From assembly GCA_964455485.1 (NCBI GenBank), contig CAYVXT010000051.1, positions 1 through 13,636 on the forward strand: a stretch of 13,636 bases of DNA, written 5' to 3'. This stretch comes from CAYVXT01 sp964455485. GTDB lineage: Bacteria > Patescibacteriota > Minisyncoccia > Phycocordibacterales > WO2-35-19. A program made the position numbers and the translations under genes. Under the pieces are notes generated by a model. That model had not been told where the DNA came from. It did not search any database and was given only the letters and a program-made list of their open reading frames with translations. Below are positions 1 to 6,536 of this stretch, in pieces (position 1 is the first letter of the stretch; every line of letters starts with the position of its first letter).

Positions 1-1
1 A

Positions 2-451
2 AGTGGTCACCCTCCACTTAGACTGTCACCTTCATCCCCTGTTTCTCCTAGGGAGAGACTTTCGTGGGAAAAGGAATTGCTTGGCTTGTATGTTTCCGGT
101 CACCCTATGGATGAATTTAAAGAAAAGCTGCAAATTCAACCTGTTGGACCGGGTCATCCGGGAGGGAAATCAAATATCAAATCAGTAAAGGAAAAATCAA
201 AAGAAAACGAAACCGTTGTAATCGGTGGACTCATAACTGCACAAAAAGAAATATTAACAAAAGGAGGAGATAAAATGCTTTTCGTTACCCTGGCGGATTT
301 GGAAGATGAAATCGAACTTGTTGTTTTCCCTCGCACCCTGCAGGAATTTAGTTCAGTTTTTCAGCCCGACCAATGTATTGCAGTTAAAGCCAAAGTTTCT
401 CTACGTAATGGAGAAAAATCATTAATAGCAGAGAAGGCTAAAAAATTATAG
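2..451 (+). CDS. dnaE: DNA polymerase III alpha subunit, C-terminal part (cut by window start)
   Basis: The replicative polymerase catalytic subunit; only the last 149 codons are in the window. The reading frame is open from base 2, and translation there gives the linker WEKELLGLYVSGHP (about 22 residues in), a hallmark of DnaE just before the OB-fold. The OB-fold follows: a VVIGGLITAQKEI strand pair, then FVTLADLEDEIELVVF. The protein stops soon after the OB-fold at KAKKL. The larger C-terminal tau-binding domain of E. coli DnaE is therefore absent; I infer a compact form. The gene converges on the TPM-protein gene, with 10 bases between the two stop codons. The internal ATG at 77 is not the start, because the conserved motif extends upstream of it. 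Confidence 0.93.
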   Translation, partial: SGHPPLRLSPSSPVSPRERLSWEKELLGLYVSGHPMDEFKEKLQIQPVGPGHPGGKSNIKSVKEKSKENETVVIGGLITAQKEILTKGGDKMLFVTLADLEDEIELVVFPRTLQEFSSVFQPDQCIAVKAKVSLRNGEKSLIAEKAKKL

Positions 452-461
452 TGGACTAAAT

Positions 462-1346
462 TTACCACCGGCCGCTTGCGCCACCTCCACCAGAAGAGCC
501 TCCTCCAAAACCGCCAAAACCACCTCCGCCACCAAACACTCTGCCCCCGCCCCTACCCATCCACCATGGGGTATTTCCTGTAATCAAGCTTTTCTTGTAG
601 CTTTTTGAAACGAGGAAATCGAATAACAGTCCGAGTGGTGTCAAAATCATTGCAGCAATGAACCCAATCCAAAATGTGGATATTAAAAATAGTATGATAG
701 CTATTACAAAACCTATAACTCCCCCTGCCCACCAAGATTTTGACTTAGCAAGAATACTACCGATTACCATTATAAAGTTGAATCCAAAGAATAAAATAAA
801 TAGAAAGAATGGGCCAATTTGATCAAAAATATTTGGTTTCGGATCGCTCGCAAGCTCTTCGGGTAATGTACCCCCACTGATTTGTATTATTTGATCGACA
901 GATTTACTAATTCCTTCAAAGAAATTTCCACTTTGAAAATTAGGTACGATTGTTTCTCGGATTATACGTGAAGAGTAAATATCAGTTAAAATGGGCTCTA
1001 GTCCATAACCAACTTCTATCCTCACTTCCCTATCGTCCATTGCAAAAAGCATCAAGACCCCATTGTCTTTGTCTTCCTTACCTATACCCCACTCCTTAAA
1101 TAGTTTTTCAGTAAAATTTTCTATAGTATCACCCTCTAAACTTTTGATTGTAACAATAGAAAGTTCATTTGAAGAATTAATTTCATATTGAGAAAGTTTT
1201 GCCTCAAGCCCCTCTTTTTGTTCTTCAGAAAAAACCTGCGCAAAATCATTTACATAGCCTGTAGGAGGGCCGGGATTGTAATATGCTGATGTTTTAACCC
1301 CTATTAATACAAGGAGGACTAACAGTGCAATTGCGAGTTTTTTCAT
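462..1346 (-). CDS. TPM-domain membrane protein with glycine-rich tail
   Basis: A 294-residue envelope protein. An N-terminal signal or anchor helix (residues 3-19) is followed by a TPM domain at about 28-155: the YVNDFAQVFS start, the ELSIVTIKSL strand, and the DNGVLMLFAMDDREVRIEVGYG core typical of this family. Two hydrophobic regions (about 178-200 and 207-240) are probable membrane segments. The tail from 264 is almost all Gly with Ser, Phe and a final RW, as in many YgcG-like proteins. The domain therefore sits outside the cytoplasmic membrane. The start codon lies one base after the lemA stop, so the two are translated from one mRNA; lemA-TPM pairs are common in bacteria. The biochemical role of TPM proteins outside the plant photosystem II repair factor is not settled, so I give no enzyme function. 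Confidence 0.88.
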   Translation of the reverse strand: MKKLAIALLVLLVLIGVKTSAYYNPGPPTGYVNDFAQVFSEEQKEGLEAKLSQYEINSSNELSIVTIKSLEGDTIENFTEKLFKEWGIGKEDKDNGVLMLFAMDDREVRIEVGYGLEPILTDIYSSRIIRETIVPNFQSGNFFEGISKSVDQIIQISGGTLPEELASDPKPNIFDQIGPFFLFILFFGFNFIMVIGSILAKSKSWWAGGVIGFVIAIILFLISTFWIGFIAAMILTPLGLLFDFLVSKSYKKSLITGNTPWWMGRGGGRVFGGGGGFGGFGGGSSGGGGASGRW

Positions 1347-1347
1347 T

Positions 1348-1902
1348 TTACAAGTTTACTTCAGGTGCACTCGCTGCTTCTTCTTTTGACTCAAAGTAGG
1401 TTCTATCATCAAAACCAAATATTCCTGCGACTAGGCTTCCCGGAAATCTCTTTGTTGCAAGATTGTAGTCTCTTACTGCATCGTTGTATCTACCTCTTTC
1501 AACACTAATTCTATTTTCTGTACCTTCAAGCTGTGCCATCAAATCTTGTACGTTTACTGACGAATTTAGCGTTGGGTAGTTTTCGATTATCACCAAGAGC
1601 CTGCCTAGTGAGCTTTCCAAATCGCTAGCAGCACTTGCCTTGTCATTTGCGCTAGTTGCGCCGCTGTATCGTGTTCTTGCTTCTGCAATTGAATTAAAGA
1701 TAGTTTGTTCTTGAGTAAGGATACCTTTAACTGAATTGACAAGATTTGGTATAAGATCGAATCTTCGTTGATACTGAGATTCGACTTGAGACCACTGTGC
1801 GTCTGCACCCTCATTAAGGGTTACTAGTTTGTTATATGAATTCCATAAAAATCCGACTACTATGAGCACGACTATAATAAGTCCTATGAGTACTTTATTC
1901 AT
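1348..1902 (-). CDS. lemA: LemA family protein
   Basis: A 184-residue LemA protein: one N-terminal membrane helix (about 4-20), then a helical domain predicted outside. Family signatures are visible: QRRFDLIPNLVNSVKG (about 45-60), the NYPTLNSSVNVQDLMAQLEG region (about 108-127), ENRISVERGRYNDAVRDYN (about 130-148), then the FP and YFE elements near the end. Length is the family's usual. It is the first gene of a two-gene operon with the TPM protein downstream. The start is ATG with no Shine-Dalgarno, 27 bases after a TATAAT box. LemA proteins recur beside TPM-domain proteins, but their molecular function remains poorly defined. Confidence 0.93.
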   Translation of the reverse strand: MNKVLIGLIIVVLIVVGFLWNSYNKLVTLNEGADAQWSQVESQYQRRFDLIPNLVNSVKGILTQEQTIFNSIAEARTRYSGATSANDKASAASDLESSLGRLLVIIENYPTLNSSVNVQDLMAQLEGTENRISVERGRYNDAVRDYNLATKRFPGSLVAGIFGFDDRTYFESKEEAASAPEVNL

Positions 1903-1929
1903 AAAATATAGTTAGAGATTAATACTTTA

Positions 1930-1958
1930 ATTATATGATATGGATTCTGAAAAGTAAA
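1930..1958 (-). promoter_or_regulatory. Predicted promoter of lemA-TPM operon
   Basis: On the minus strand, TTTACT (1958-1953), a 17-base spacer and a perfect TATAAT (1935-1930) lie upstream of the lemA ATG at 1902. The predicted start near 1923 gives a leader of about 20 bases without a Shine-Dalgarno sequence. This promoter lies downstream of the terminator at 1961-1994, so lemA need not depend on the transcript that ends there. Confidence 0.6.
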
Positions 1959-1960
1959 TG

Positions 1961-1994
1961 TATAAAAAGAATAACCCGACGCGAGCGGCGGGTT
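1961..1994 (-). terminator. Intrinsic terminator of the small RNA/leader
   Basis: On the minus strand AACCCG (1994-1989) pairs with CGGGTT (1978-1973) around a GC-rich loop, followed by ATTCTTTTT. The stop codon of the 34-codon frame (1996-1994) runs into the stem. On the plus strand no T-run follows, so the signal acts in one direction. Confidence 0.75.
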
Positions 1995-2123
1995 CAGCAT
2001 GGAAAAGGACTGTACAATCGCAACGCGATTGAAAAAGAAGAGGAGGCAAAGATCAAGTAGTGACAAGAGTTTAGTGTGAGGAACCGAAGTTCACTCATCT
2101 TCTAATCCCTGTCAAACTACTAC
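1961..2123 (-). ncRNA. Candidate small RNA (or leader with a 34-codon frame)
   Basis: A roughly 160-base transcription unit between a consensus promoter and an intrinsic terminator. Read on the minus strand, the 5' half can fold into a long rod: GUAGU and GACA (2120-2116, 2113-2110) pair with ACUAC and UGUC (2061-2057, 2065-2062). Inside these, UUAG pairs with CUAA (2105-2102 with 2074-2071), UGAG with CUCA (2097-2094 with 2080-2077), and GAAC with GUUC around a UUCG tetraloop (2092-2081). A CU-rich, probably single-stranded stretch follows (2050-2031, containing CCTCCTC), then a perfect 7-bp hairpin CAATCGC/GCGATTG (2031-2015) and the terminator. A frame from ATG 2098 to TGA 1994 encodes a 34-residue peptide rich in Leu, Ser and Phe (start MSELRFLTLNS, end YSPFPC), with AGGG eight bases before the ATG. 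The nested pairing and tetraloop favour a structured RNA, but a small peptide or attenuator is possible. I recognise no known RNA family. Confidence 0.6.
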
Positions 2124-2129
2124 AGTTAC

Positions 2130-2157
2130 ATTATATTCCCCGTAATATCTTTGTCAA
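2130..2157 (-). promoter_or_regulatory. Consensus sigma-70-type promoter of the small RNA
   Basis: The minus strand has perfect TTGACA (2157-2152) and perfect TATAAT (2135-2130), spaced by 16 bases. This is the best promoter match I see in the window. Transcription should begin near 2123. It is flanked by CCCC and GGGG blocks (2138-2141 and 2166-2169) with ATAT-rich inner arms, an imperfect palindrome around the -35 that could be an operator; that last point is speculative. Confidence 0.8.
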
Positions 2158-2334
2158 TTATATATGGGGATAACTTGGTCGTCATAGCGAGCGAGGTTTG
2201 ACTTGGATGTACTTCCCTAAACACCATTCCTCAACTCCCCATTTCACGACTTAACTAAGTATAGTTGTATATTTATTAATTTGCTTGCAAAAAAGTGCAT
2301 AAAATTAGATAACAATGATCTGATATTTTGAGTA

Positions 2335-2362
2335 TTTACTATCTTCTAATAATTGGTATTAT
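2335..2362 (+). promoter_or_regulatory. Predicted thrS promoter, leaderless arrangement
   Basis: TTTACT (2335-2340), a 16-base spacer and TATTAT (2357-2362). Only six bases separate the -10 from the ATG at 2369, so the predicted transcription start falls on or beside the start codon. No Shine-Dalgarno is present, and I see no T-box leader in the 460 bases between lemA and thrS. Confidence 0.55.
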
Positions 2363-2368
2363 TTGGTT

Positions 2369-3601
2369 ATGAGTGAACTAAATAAAAATGATCATAGAGA
2401 AATCGGCCGTGAGCTAGATTTATTTACTTTTTCTGATGTTGTAGGAAAGGGCTTACCTCTTTATACCGAGAAAGGTGCAGCAATTAGACGAGAACTAGAA
2501 AAATTTGTTGTAGAAGAAGAATTAAAACGTGGCTACAAACATGTGATAACTCCTGATATTGCTAAAATTGAGCTATATGAAAAATCTGGCCACTATCCGT
2601 ATTACAAAGAGAGTATGTATTCCCCTATTGAAATAGATGAGGAGAAGTTTATGCTTCGCCCAATGACTTGCCCACACCATTTTGAACTTTACCTATCAAA
2701 ACCAAGAAGTTACAGAGACTTGCCTATGCGGATTGCGGAGCTAGCTAAACTTTATCGCTATGAAAACTCAGGTAATTTGGTCGGGCTTATTCGAGTAAGA
2801 TCTTTTTGTCTTGCAGATTCTCATATTATTTGTGCTGATAAAGATCAGGCAAAGAATGAAATATTTAAAGTGCTTGATCTCATACAATATGTTGCATCAA
2901 AATTTGGATTGAAAAAAGGAGATGATTTTTGGTACAGGCTTTCTCTTGGTGATAGAAATGACGACAAAAAATACTATAAAGATGATAAAGCCTGGGAAGA
3001 GGCAGAAGGTGTATTACGAGATGTTTTACAAAATCAGGATGTAAAGTTTTATGAAGCAGAAAACGAAGCTGCTTTCTATGGGCCAAAGATTGATATCCAA
3101 ATGAAGGATAAGCGAGGCCAGGAAAATACTGCTTTTACTGTGCAGTATGACTTCGTAATGCCAAAGAGATTTAAATTAAACTATACGGATCAAAATAATG
3201 AGGAAAAAGAAGCTGTTGTAATTCATCGATCATCAATAGGAGCGATAGAGAGGATTATGGCGTTTCTTATAGAACATTACGAGGGTGCCTTTCCTACCTG
3301 GCTGTCGCCTGTGCAAGTCAAAGTGCTTCCTATTAGCGAAAAGCATTTGGAATACTCAAAAGGGGTTTATCAAAAATTGATGGATGATGGTATAAGAGCT
3401 GAAATTGATGAATCAAACGAAACTCTTGGAAAGAAAGTGCGAGATGCAAAGATGCAAAAAATCCCATACCTCTTGGTGATTGGTGATAAGGAAGTTGAGT
3501 CAAAGGAAGCAACCGTTGAAAGCCGCATAGAAAAAATCGGCTCTCTCTCAATAGAAAATTTCTTGGAAAGCATCCAAAAAGAAATCAAAGAAAGAAAGTG
3601 A
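2369..3601 (+). CDS. thrS: Threonyl-tRNA synthetase, editing-domain-less form
   Basis: Class II synthetase that charges tRNA-Thr; 410 residues against about 640 in E. coli. It starts directly at the catalytic domain, so the TGS and the N2 editing domain that removes mischarged Ser are both missing. Residues matching the three zinc ligands of ThrRS are present: Cys101 (PMTCPHH), His152 (ADSHII) and His286 (VIHRSSIGAIER, motif 3). Motif 2 is YRYENSGNLVGLIRVRSF (about 129-146). The usual TQDDAH segment reads CLADSH, so the positions equal to E. coli Gln381 and Asp382 differ while the adjacent Asp is kept. The anticodon-binding domain occupies about 314-410 (VQVKVLPIS, then KIPYLLVIGDKE). ATG 2369 is preferred over TTG 2363 because of the promoter position. 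Its tRNA-Thr(UGU) substrate is encoded at 9797-9869. Confidence 0.95.
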   Translation: MSELNKNDHREIGRELDLFTFSDVVGKGLPLYTEKGAAIRRELEKFVVEEELKRGYKHVITPDIAKIELYEKSGHYPYYKESMYSPIEIDEEKFMLRPMTCPHHFELYLSKPRSYRDLPMRIAELAKLYRYENSGNLVGLIRVRSFCLADSHIICADKDQAKNEIFKVLDLIQYVASKFGLKKGDDFWYRLSLGDRNDDKKYYKDDKAWEEAEGVLRDVLQNQDVKFYEAENEAAFYGPKIDIQMKDKRGQENTAFTVQYDFVMPKRFKLNYTDQNNEEKEAVVIHRSSIGAIERIMAFLIEHYEGAFPTWLSPVQVKVLPISEKHLEYSKGVYQKLMDDGIRAEIDESNETLGKKVRDAKMQKIPYLLVIGDKEVESKEATVESRIEKIGSLSIENFLESIQKEIKERK

Positions 3602-3681
3602 ATTTTAAATATCTAATATAAAATAAGAGAAAGAATAACACAGGAAAATTTTGGATTTGAGAAACAAAAACTTTGGATAGA

Positions 3682-3724
3682 GTAAAAAGCAAGCCCTGCC
3701 GACTATGTTGTCGGACAGGGCTTT
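3682..3724 (-). terminator. Strong terminator after the ORFan gene (possibly bidirectional)
   Basis: AAGCCCTGCCGAC (3691-3703) pairs with GTCGGACAGGGCTT (3710-3723) with one bulged base. On the minus strand the stem is followed by GCTTTTTAC, a good T-run, three bases past the ORFan stop. On the plus strand only CTTTGTTC follows, so it might weakly end thrS transcripts too. Confidence 0.8.
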
Positions 3725-3726
3725 GT

Positions 3727-4302
3727 TCAATTGTTCCGTGAGGCTGTCAAAGCTCTGACGAGCTGATCAAAGCCCTTGAAGTGCTTCTTGGTTACCGCCC
3801 GGATCTCCTGGGGCACGTTATTGAATGCGGGCTCGGTTACGAATGCTTCGGCGACAAGGGAGCCAAACAACTCGAGATCCCTGATACCAGCGGACCCCAT
3901 TGTTCTTGCAAACTGTTCTTGGACGCGGGGGTAGTGAAGGAAAATTACCTCAGCCATCTTGTAACAGATGTTTAGTAGGATCTCTTCGTCGGTTAGGACA
4001 AAGAGTCTACCGCCCGCATAAATTTTGTAAATTTCCGAGCATATAAGTGCAACACCATCGCTCTGTACTTCTGCCGGGCCGATTACTCGCCCCTTTGAGG
4101 CATCGATAGTCACTGAGTTTTCCCTGCCCTCATTCTGGTACTCAGGACACTCGGAAAGTTCGTCCGACGTGACGTAGATTGTTATACTTGGCATTATCCT
4201 CTGCCAGTGAGTTGGAAACTTCTGTTCTACAGATTCGATTAACCGCCTCACTCTTTCAGTTTGAGATGAGTGGCTGAATTCCCTCAAGAAGTGTATCTTC
4301 AT
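3727..4302 (-). CDS. Unrecognised ORFan protein in a self-contained cassette
   Basis: A 191-residue soluble protein; I do not recognise the family. It starts MKIHFLREFSHSSQTERVRR, has a beta-like stretch MPSITIYVTS, an aromatic and hydrophobic helix-like stretch around ILLNICYKMAEVIFLHYP, and no membrane segment, signal peptide or obvious catalytic motif. The start is ATG 4302: GGAG sits seven bases before it, and a TATAAT box lies just upstream, which rules out the longer TTG start at 4329 inside the promoter. It is the only gene here with a clear Shine-Dalgarno. Its DNA is visibly richer in G+C than its neighbours (35 of 60 in 3781-3840 by hand count). With its own promoter and strong terminator it forms an independent unit between thrS and gyrB. 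Transfer is an inference; the function is unknown. Confidence 0.75.
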   Translation of the reverse strand: MKIHFLREFSHSSQTERVRRLIESVEQKFPTHWQRIMPSITIYVTSDELSECPEYQNEGRENSVTIDASKGRVIGPAEVQSDGVALICSEIYKIYAGGRLFVLTDEEILLNICYKMAEVIFLHYPRVQEQFARTMGSAGIRDLELFGSLVAEAFVTEPAFNNVPQEIRAVTKKHFKGFDQLVRALTASRNN

Positions 4303-4320
4303 CAAAGTTCTCCGACAAGA

Positions 4321-4348
4321 ATTATACAACTTTATGATTAAATATCAA
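4321..4348 (-). promoter_or_regulatory. Predicted promoter of the ORFan gene, inside the gyrB 3' end
   Basis: The minus strand has TTGATA (4348-4343), a 16-base spacer and perfect TATAAT (4326-4321). The -35 overlaps the last gyrB codons and the spacer covers the gyrB stop. The leader would be about 12 bases and contains GGAG. Confidence 0.65.
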
Positions 4349-6404
4349 TCTCAGCGAGCTTTGCGTTTGACTGGATGAATGATTTGCGAGAAGGTACATC
4401 GGTACCCATCAGAACATCAAATATCCTATCTGCCTCCTGAGCATCATCTACCGTGACTTGCTTTAATATTCTGCGTTTTGGATCCATGGTTGTCTCCCAA
4501 AGTTCTTCAGCATTCATTTCTCCAAGACCCTTATAACGCTGAGCTGGTGGTGCCTTTTTGGTTTTCTTTGCTTCTTCCTGTGTTTCCTCTCCCCCTTCTT
4601 CTTGTTCAGCTTCTTCTTCAGCTTCTACCTCTTCTGCTTGTGAAGGGCTAAAGCCAAGTTTTTTGTATATGTTATCTCTCTCAGTGTCTGAGTATGCATA
4701 ATGTATTTCCTTACCATATTTGATCTTGAAGAGAGGTGGCTGAGCAATATATATAAAACCTCCATCAATAAGTGGTCTGAAATAACGATACATCAATGTC
4801 AATATAAGTGTCCTGATGTGAGCACCATCAACGTCGGCATCTGTAGCGATGATCACTTTGTGATATCTCAATTTTCCAATATCAAAAGTATCACCTATAG
4901 CAGTTCCCAGAGCAACAACTAGATTTTTAATTTGCTCTGATGCAAGCATTCTATCTAATCGGGCTCTCTCGATATTTAAGATCTTTCCTCTAAGTGGCAA
5001 AATTGCTTGAGTTCTCCTGTCACGGCCAGTTTTTGCGGTACCACCAGCAGAATCTCCCTCCACAATAAATAATTCAGAATCCTCAGCATTTTTTGACTGG
5101 CAATCTGCAAGCTTTCCAGGAAGGGTCATCCCCTCGAGTGCCCCTTTTCGTAATATAGAATCCTTTGCGGCCTTTGCTGCCTTTCTGGCTCGCAAAGCTA
5201 GTACTACTTTGCTTATTATGGCTCTTGCATCGTCAGGATTTTCCTCCAAAAATTCACTGAATGCATCCCCAAATGCCGAAGCCACCATGCTTTGGGCCTC
5301 TACGCTTCCTAGCTTAGCTTTTGTTTGACCTTCAAATTGGATTTCTCGTAACTTTACTGAAATTACTGCAGTAAGACCTTCCAAAACATCGTCACCCGTA
5401 AAAGCATCGTCACTTTCTTTTATAAGATTATTCTTTTTTGCGTATGTATTTAAGGTTCGTGTCAGAGCTGTTTTAAAGCCAGTTATATGAGTACCTCCTT
5501 CACTATTGTATATATTGTTGGCAAAAGGCATTATTCGTGCCGAAATATCATCTACATATTGGAGGGCTATCTCTACACCTTCAAAATTTTCGTTAGTCTT
5601 CTCAACATAAAAAACGTTTTTATGTATAGGCTTTTGAGTGTAATTGTAAAATCTTATTAGAGATGTTAAGCCACCTTCGAAATAGAAGGTCATGCTAGGC
5701 GCATCAATGCCAAGCTCTCGCAAATAAAAGACTTCAGTGTCGGCTATTTTTTCCTTCACCTCCCTTAAATCCATCACTGTTATGCGTAGGCCCTTTACCA
5801 AATAGGCTTGTTGGCGAAGATGGGATACTATTCTGTTAAAATCAAACTCAACAGTCTTAAAAATTTCTGCATCAGGTACGAAAGTAATAACGGTACCAGT
5901 TTGCTTTGAAGTCCCTATTTTCTTTACGGATGCTTTTTTCTTGCCTGTAGAATATTCTTGCATGTAAATGCCGCCATCCTTATGTACATCAGCTCGCATG
6001 TATATTGAAAGTGCGTTTACCACAGATGCTCCTACACCATGAAGACCTCCGGAAACTTTATATCCGTCTCCACCAAATTTTCCTCCGGCATGGAGTGTGG
6101 TCAAAATTGTCTCAAGCGCGGATACTTTGGTTTGCTTGTGGGTATCGACTGGTATACCGCGACCATTGTCTGTTATTCTGACTTTGTTCCCCGGCAATAG
6201 AGCTACTTCTATATCATTTGCAAAACCACCCATCGCTTCATCTCGAGAGTTGTCAAAAATTTCCGAAATTAAATGATGTAAACCGTCAGGACCAGTGGTA
6301 CCTATGTACATCCCCGGTCTCTTACGAACAGGCTCCAATCCTTCTAGGACTGTTATGGATTCGGCACTATAATTATCTTTCTTTTTATCTCTGGTTTCAG
6401 CCAT
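4338..6404 (-). CDS. gyrB: DNA gyrase subunit B (type IIA topoisomerase ATPase/TOPRIM subunit)
   Basis: ATP-driven subunit of gyrase, acting with GyrA to introduce negative supercoils; 688 residues. The GHKL ATPase domain shows EIFDNSRDEA (48-57), TDNGRGIP (78-85) and the GGLHGVGASVVNALS lid (119-133). The transducer follows (about 225-400), with the invariant Lys of QTKAKLGS at 360-367. The TOPRIM domain has VEGDSAGG (448-455, Glu449), PLRGKILN (470-477) and the metal-binding DADVDGAH (522-529). The C-terminal signature QRYKGLGEMN is at 622-631. Between TOPRIM and that signature lies a Glu-rich, then Lys-rich insert (about 589-617) not usual in GyrB. ParE is the alternative; the length and the general motif pattern favour GyrB, but no gyrA or parC neighbour helps. 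No Shine-Dalgarno precedes ATG 6404. Confidence 0.93.
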   Translation of the reverse strand: MAETRDKKKDNYSAESITVLEGLEPVRKRPGMYIGTTGPDGLHHLISEIFDNSRDEAMGGFANDIEVALLPGNKVRITDNGRGIPVDTHKQTKVSALETILTTLHAGGKFGGDGYKVSGGLHGVGASVVNALSIYMRADVHKDGGIYMQEYSTGKKKASVKKIGTSKQTGTVITFVPDAEIFKTVEFDFNRIVSHLRQQAYLVKGLRITVMDLREVKEKIADTEVFYLRELGIDAPSMTFYFEGGLTSLIRFYNYTQKPIHKNVFYVEKTNENFEGVEIALQYVDDISARIMPFANNIYNSEGGTHITGFKTALTRTLNTYAKKNNLIKESDDAFTGDDVLEGLTAVISVKLREIQFEGQTKAKLGSVEAQSMVASAFGDAFSEFLEENPDDARAIISKVVLALRARKAAKAAKDSILRKGALEGMTLPGKLADCQSKNAEDSELFIVEGDSAGGTAKTGRDRRTQAILPLRGKILNIERARLDRMLASEQIKNLVVALGTAIGDTFDIGKLRYHKVIIATDADVDGAHIRTLILTLMYRYFRPLIDGGFIYIAQPPLFKIKYGKEIHYAYSDTERDNIYKKLGFSPSQAEEVEAEEEAEQEEGGEETQEEAKKTKKAPPAQRYKGLGEMNAEELWETTMDPKRRILKQVTVDDAQEADRIFDVLMGTDVPSRKSFIQSNAKLAEIDI

Positions 6405-6437
6405 TTTTTAGAGTTGTTTTCTTAAAATTACTAGTCC

Positions 6438-6466
6438 ATTATAGCAGATTTGCTCACCAAAAGAAA
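6438..6466 (-). promoter_or_regulatory. Predicted gyrB promoter with extended -10
   Basis: The minus strand has perfect TATAAT (6443-6438) preceded by TGC, an extended -10, with only a weak -35 (TTTCTT, 17-base spacing). The predicted start near 6431 gives a leader of about 27 bases. It is divergent from the pheS promoter. Confidence 0.6.
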
Positions 6467-6497
6467 GTAAAATCACTTGATATTTAGGGTTTTTTCT

Positions 6498-6529
6498 TTT
6501 ACACTGATTCTAATTATTTCCTATATAAA
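6498..6529 (+). promoter_or_regulatory. Predicted pheS promoter, nearly leaderless
   Basis: TTTACA (6498-6503) with an 18-base spacer to TATATA (6522-6527); the overlapping TATAAA (6524-6529) is the alternative -10. ATG 6537 is seven to nine bases after the -10, so the mRNA would have almost no leader. Confidence 0.5.
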
Positions 6530-6536
6530 ATGCGAA

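Noticed and set aside
263..451. Internal GGAGGAG followed by ATG at 275 in dnaE, a possible separate OB-fold start
   Set aside because: The purines encode KGGDK within the OB-fold loop, and no promoter or frame evidence supports a second product.
1961..2157. Transcription attenuator controlling lemA-TPM
   Set aside because: lemA has its own TTTACT-17-TATAAT promoter downstream of the terminator, and the peptide has no codon run. Not excluded, but the independent small RNA is simpler.
1903..2368. T-box or other tRNA-sensing leader for thrS
   Set aside because: No T-box motif or specifier stem on the plus strand, and the predicted promoter is six bases before the ATG.
6477..6536. Hydrophobic N-terminal extension of PheRS resembling a signal peptide
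   Set aside because: These codons cover the predicted -35 and -10, and a cytoplasmic synthetase needs no signal; ATG 6537 is the likely start.
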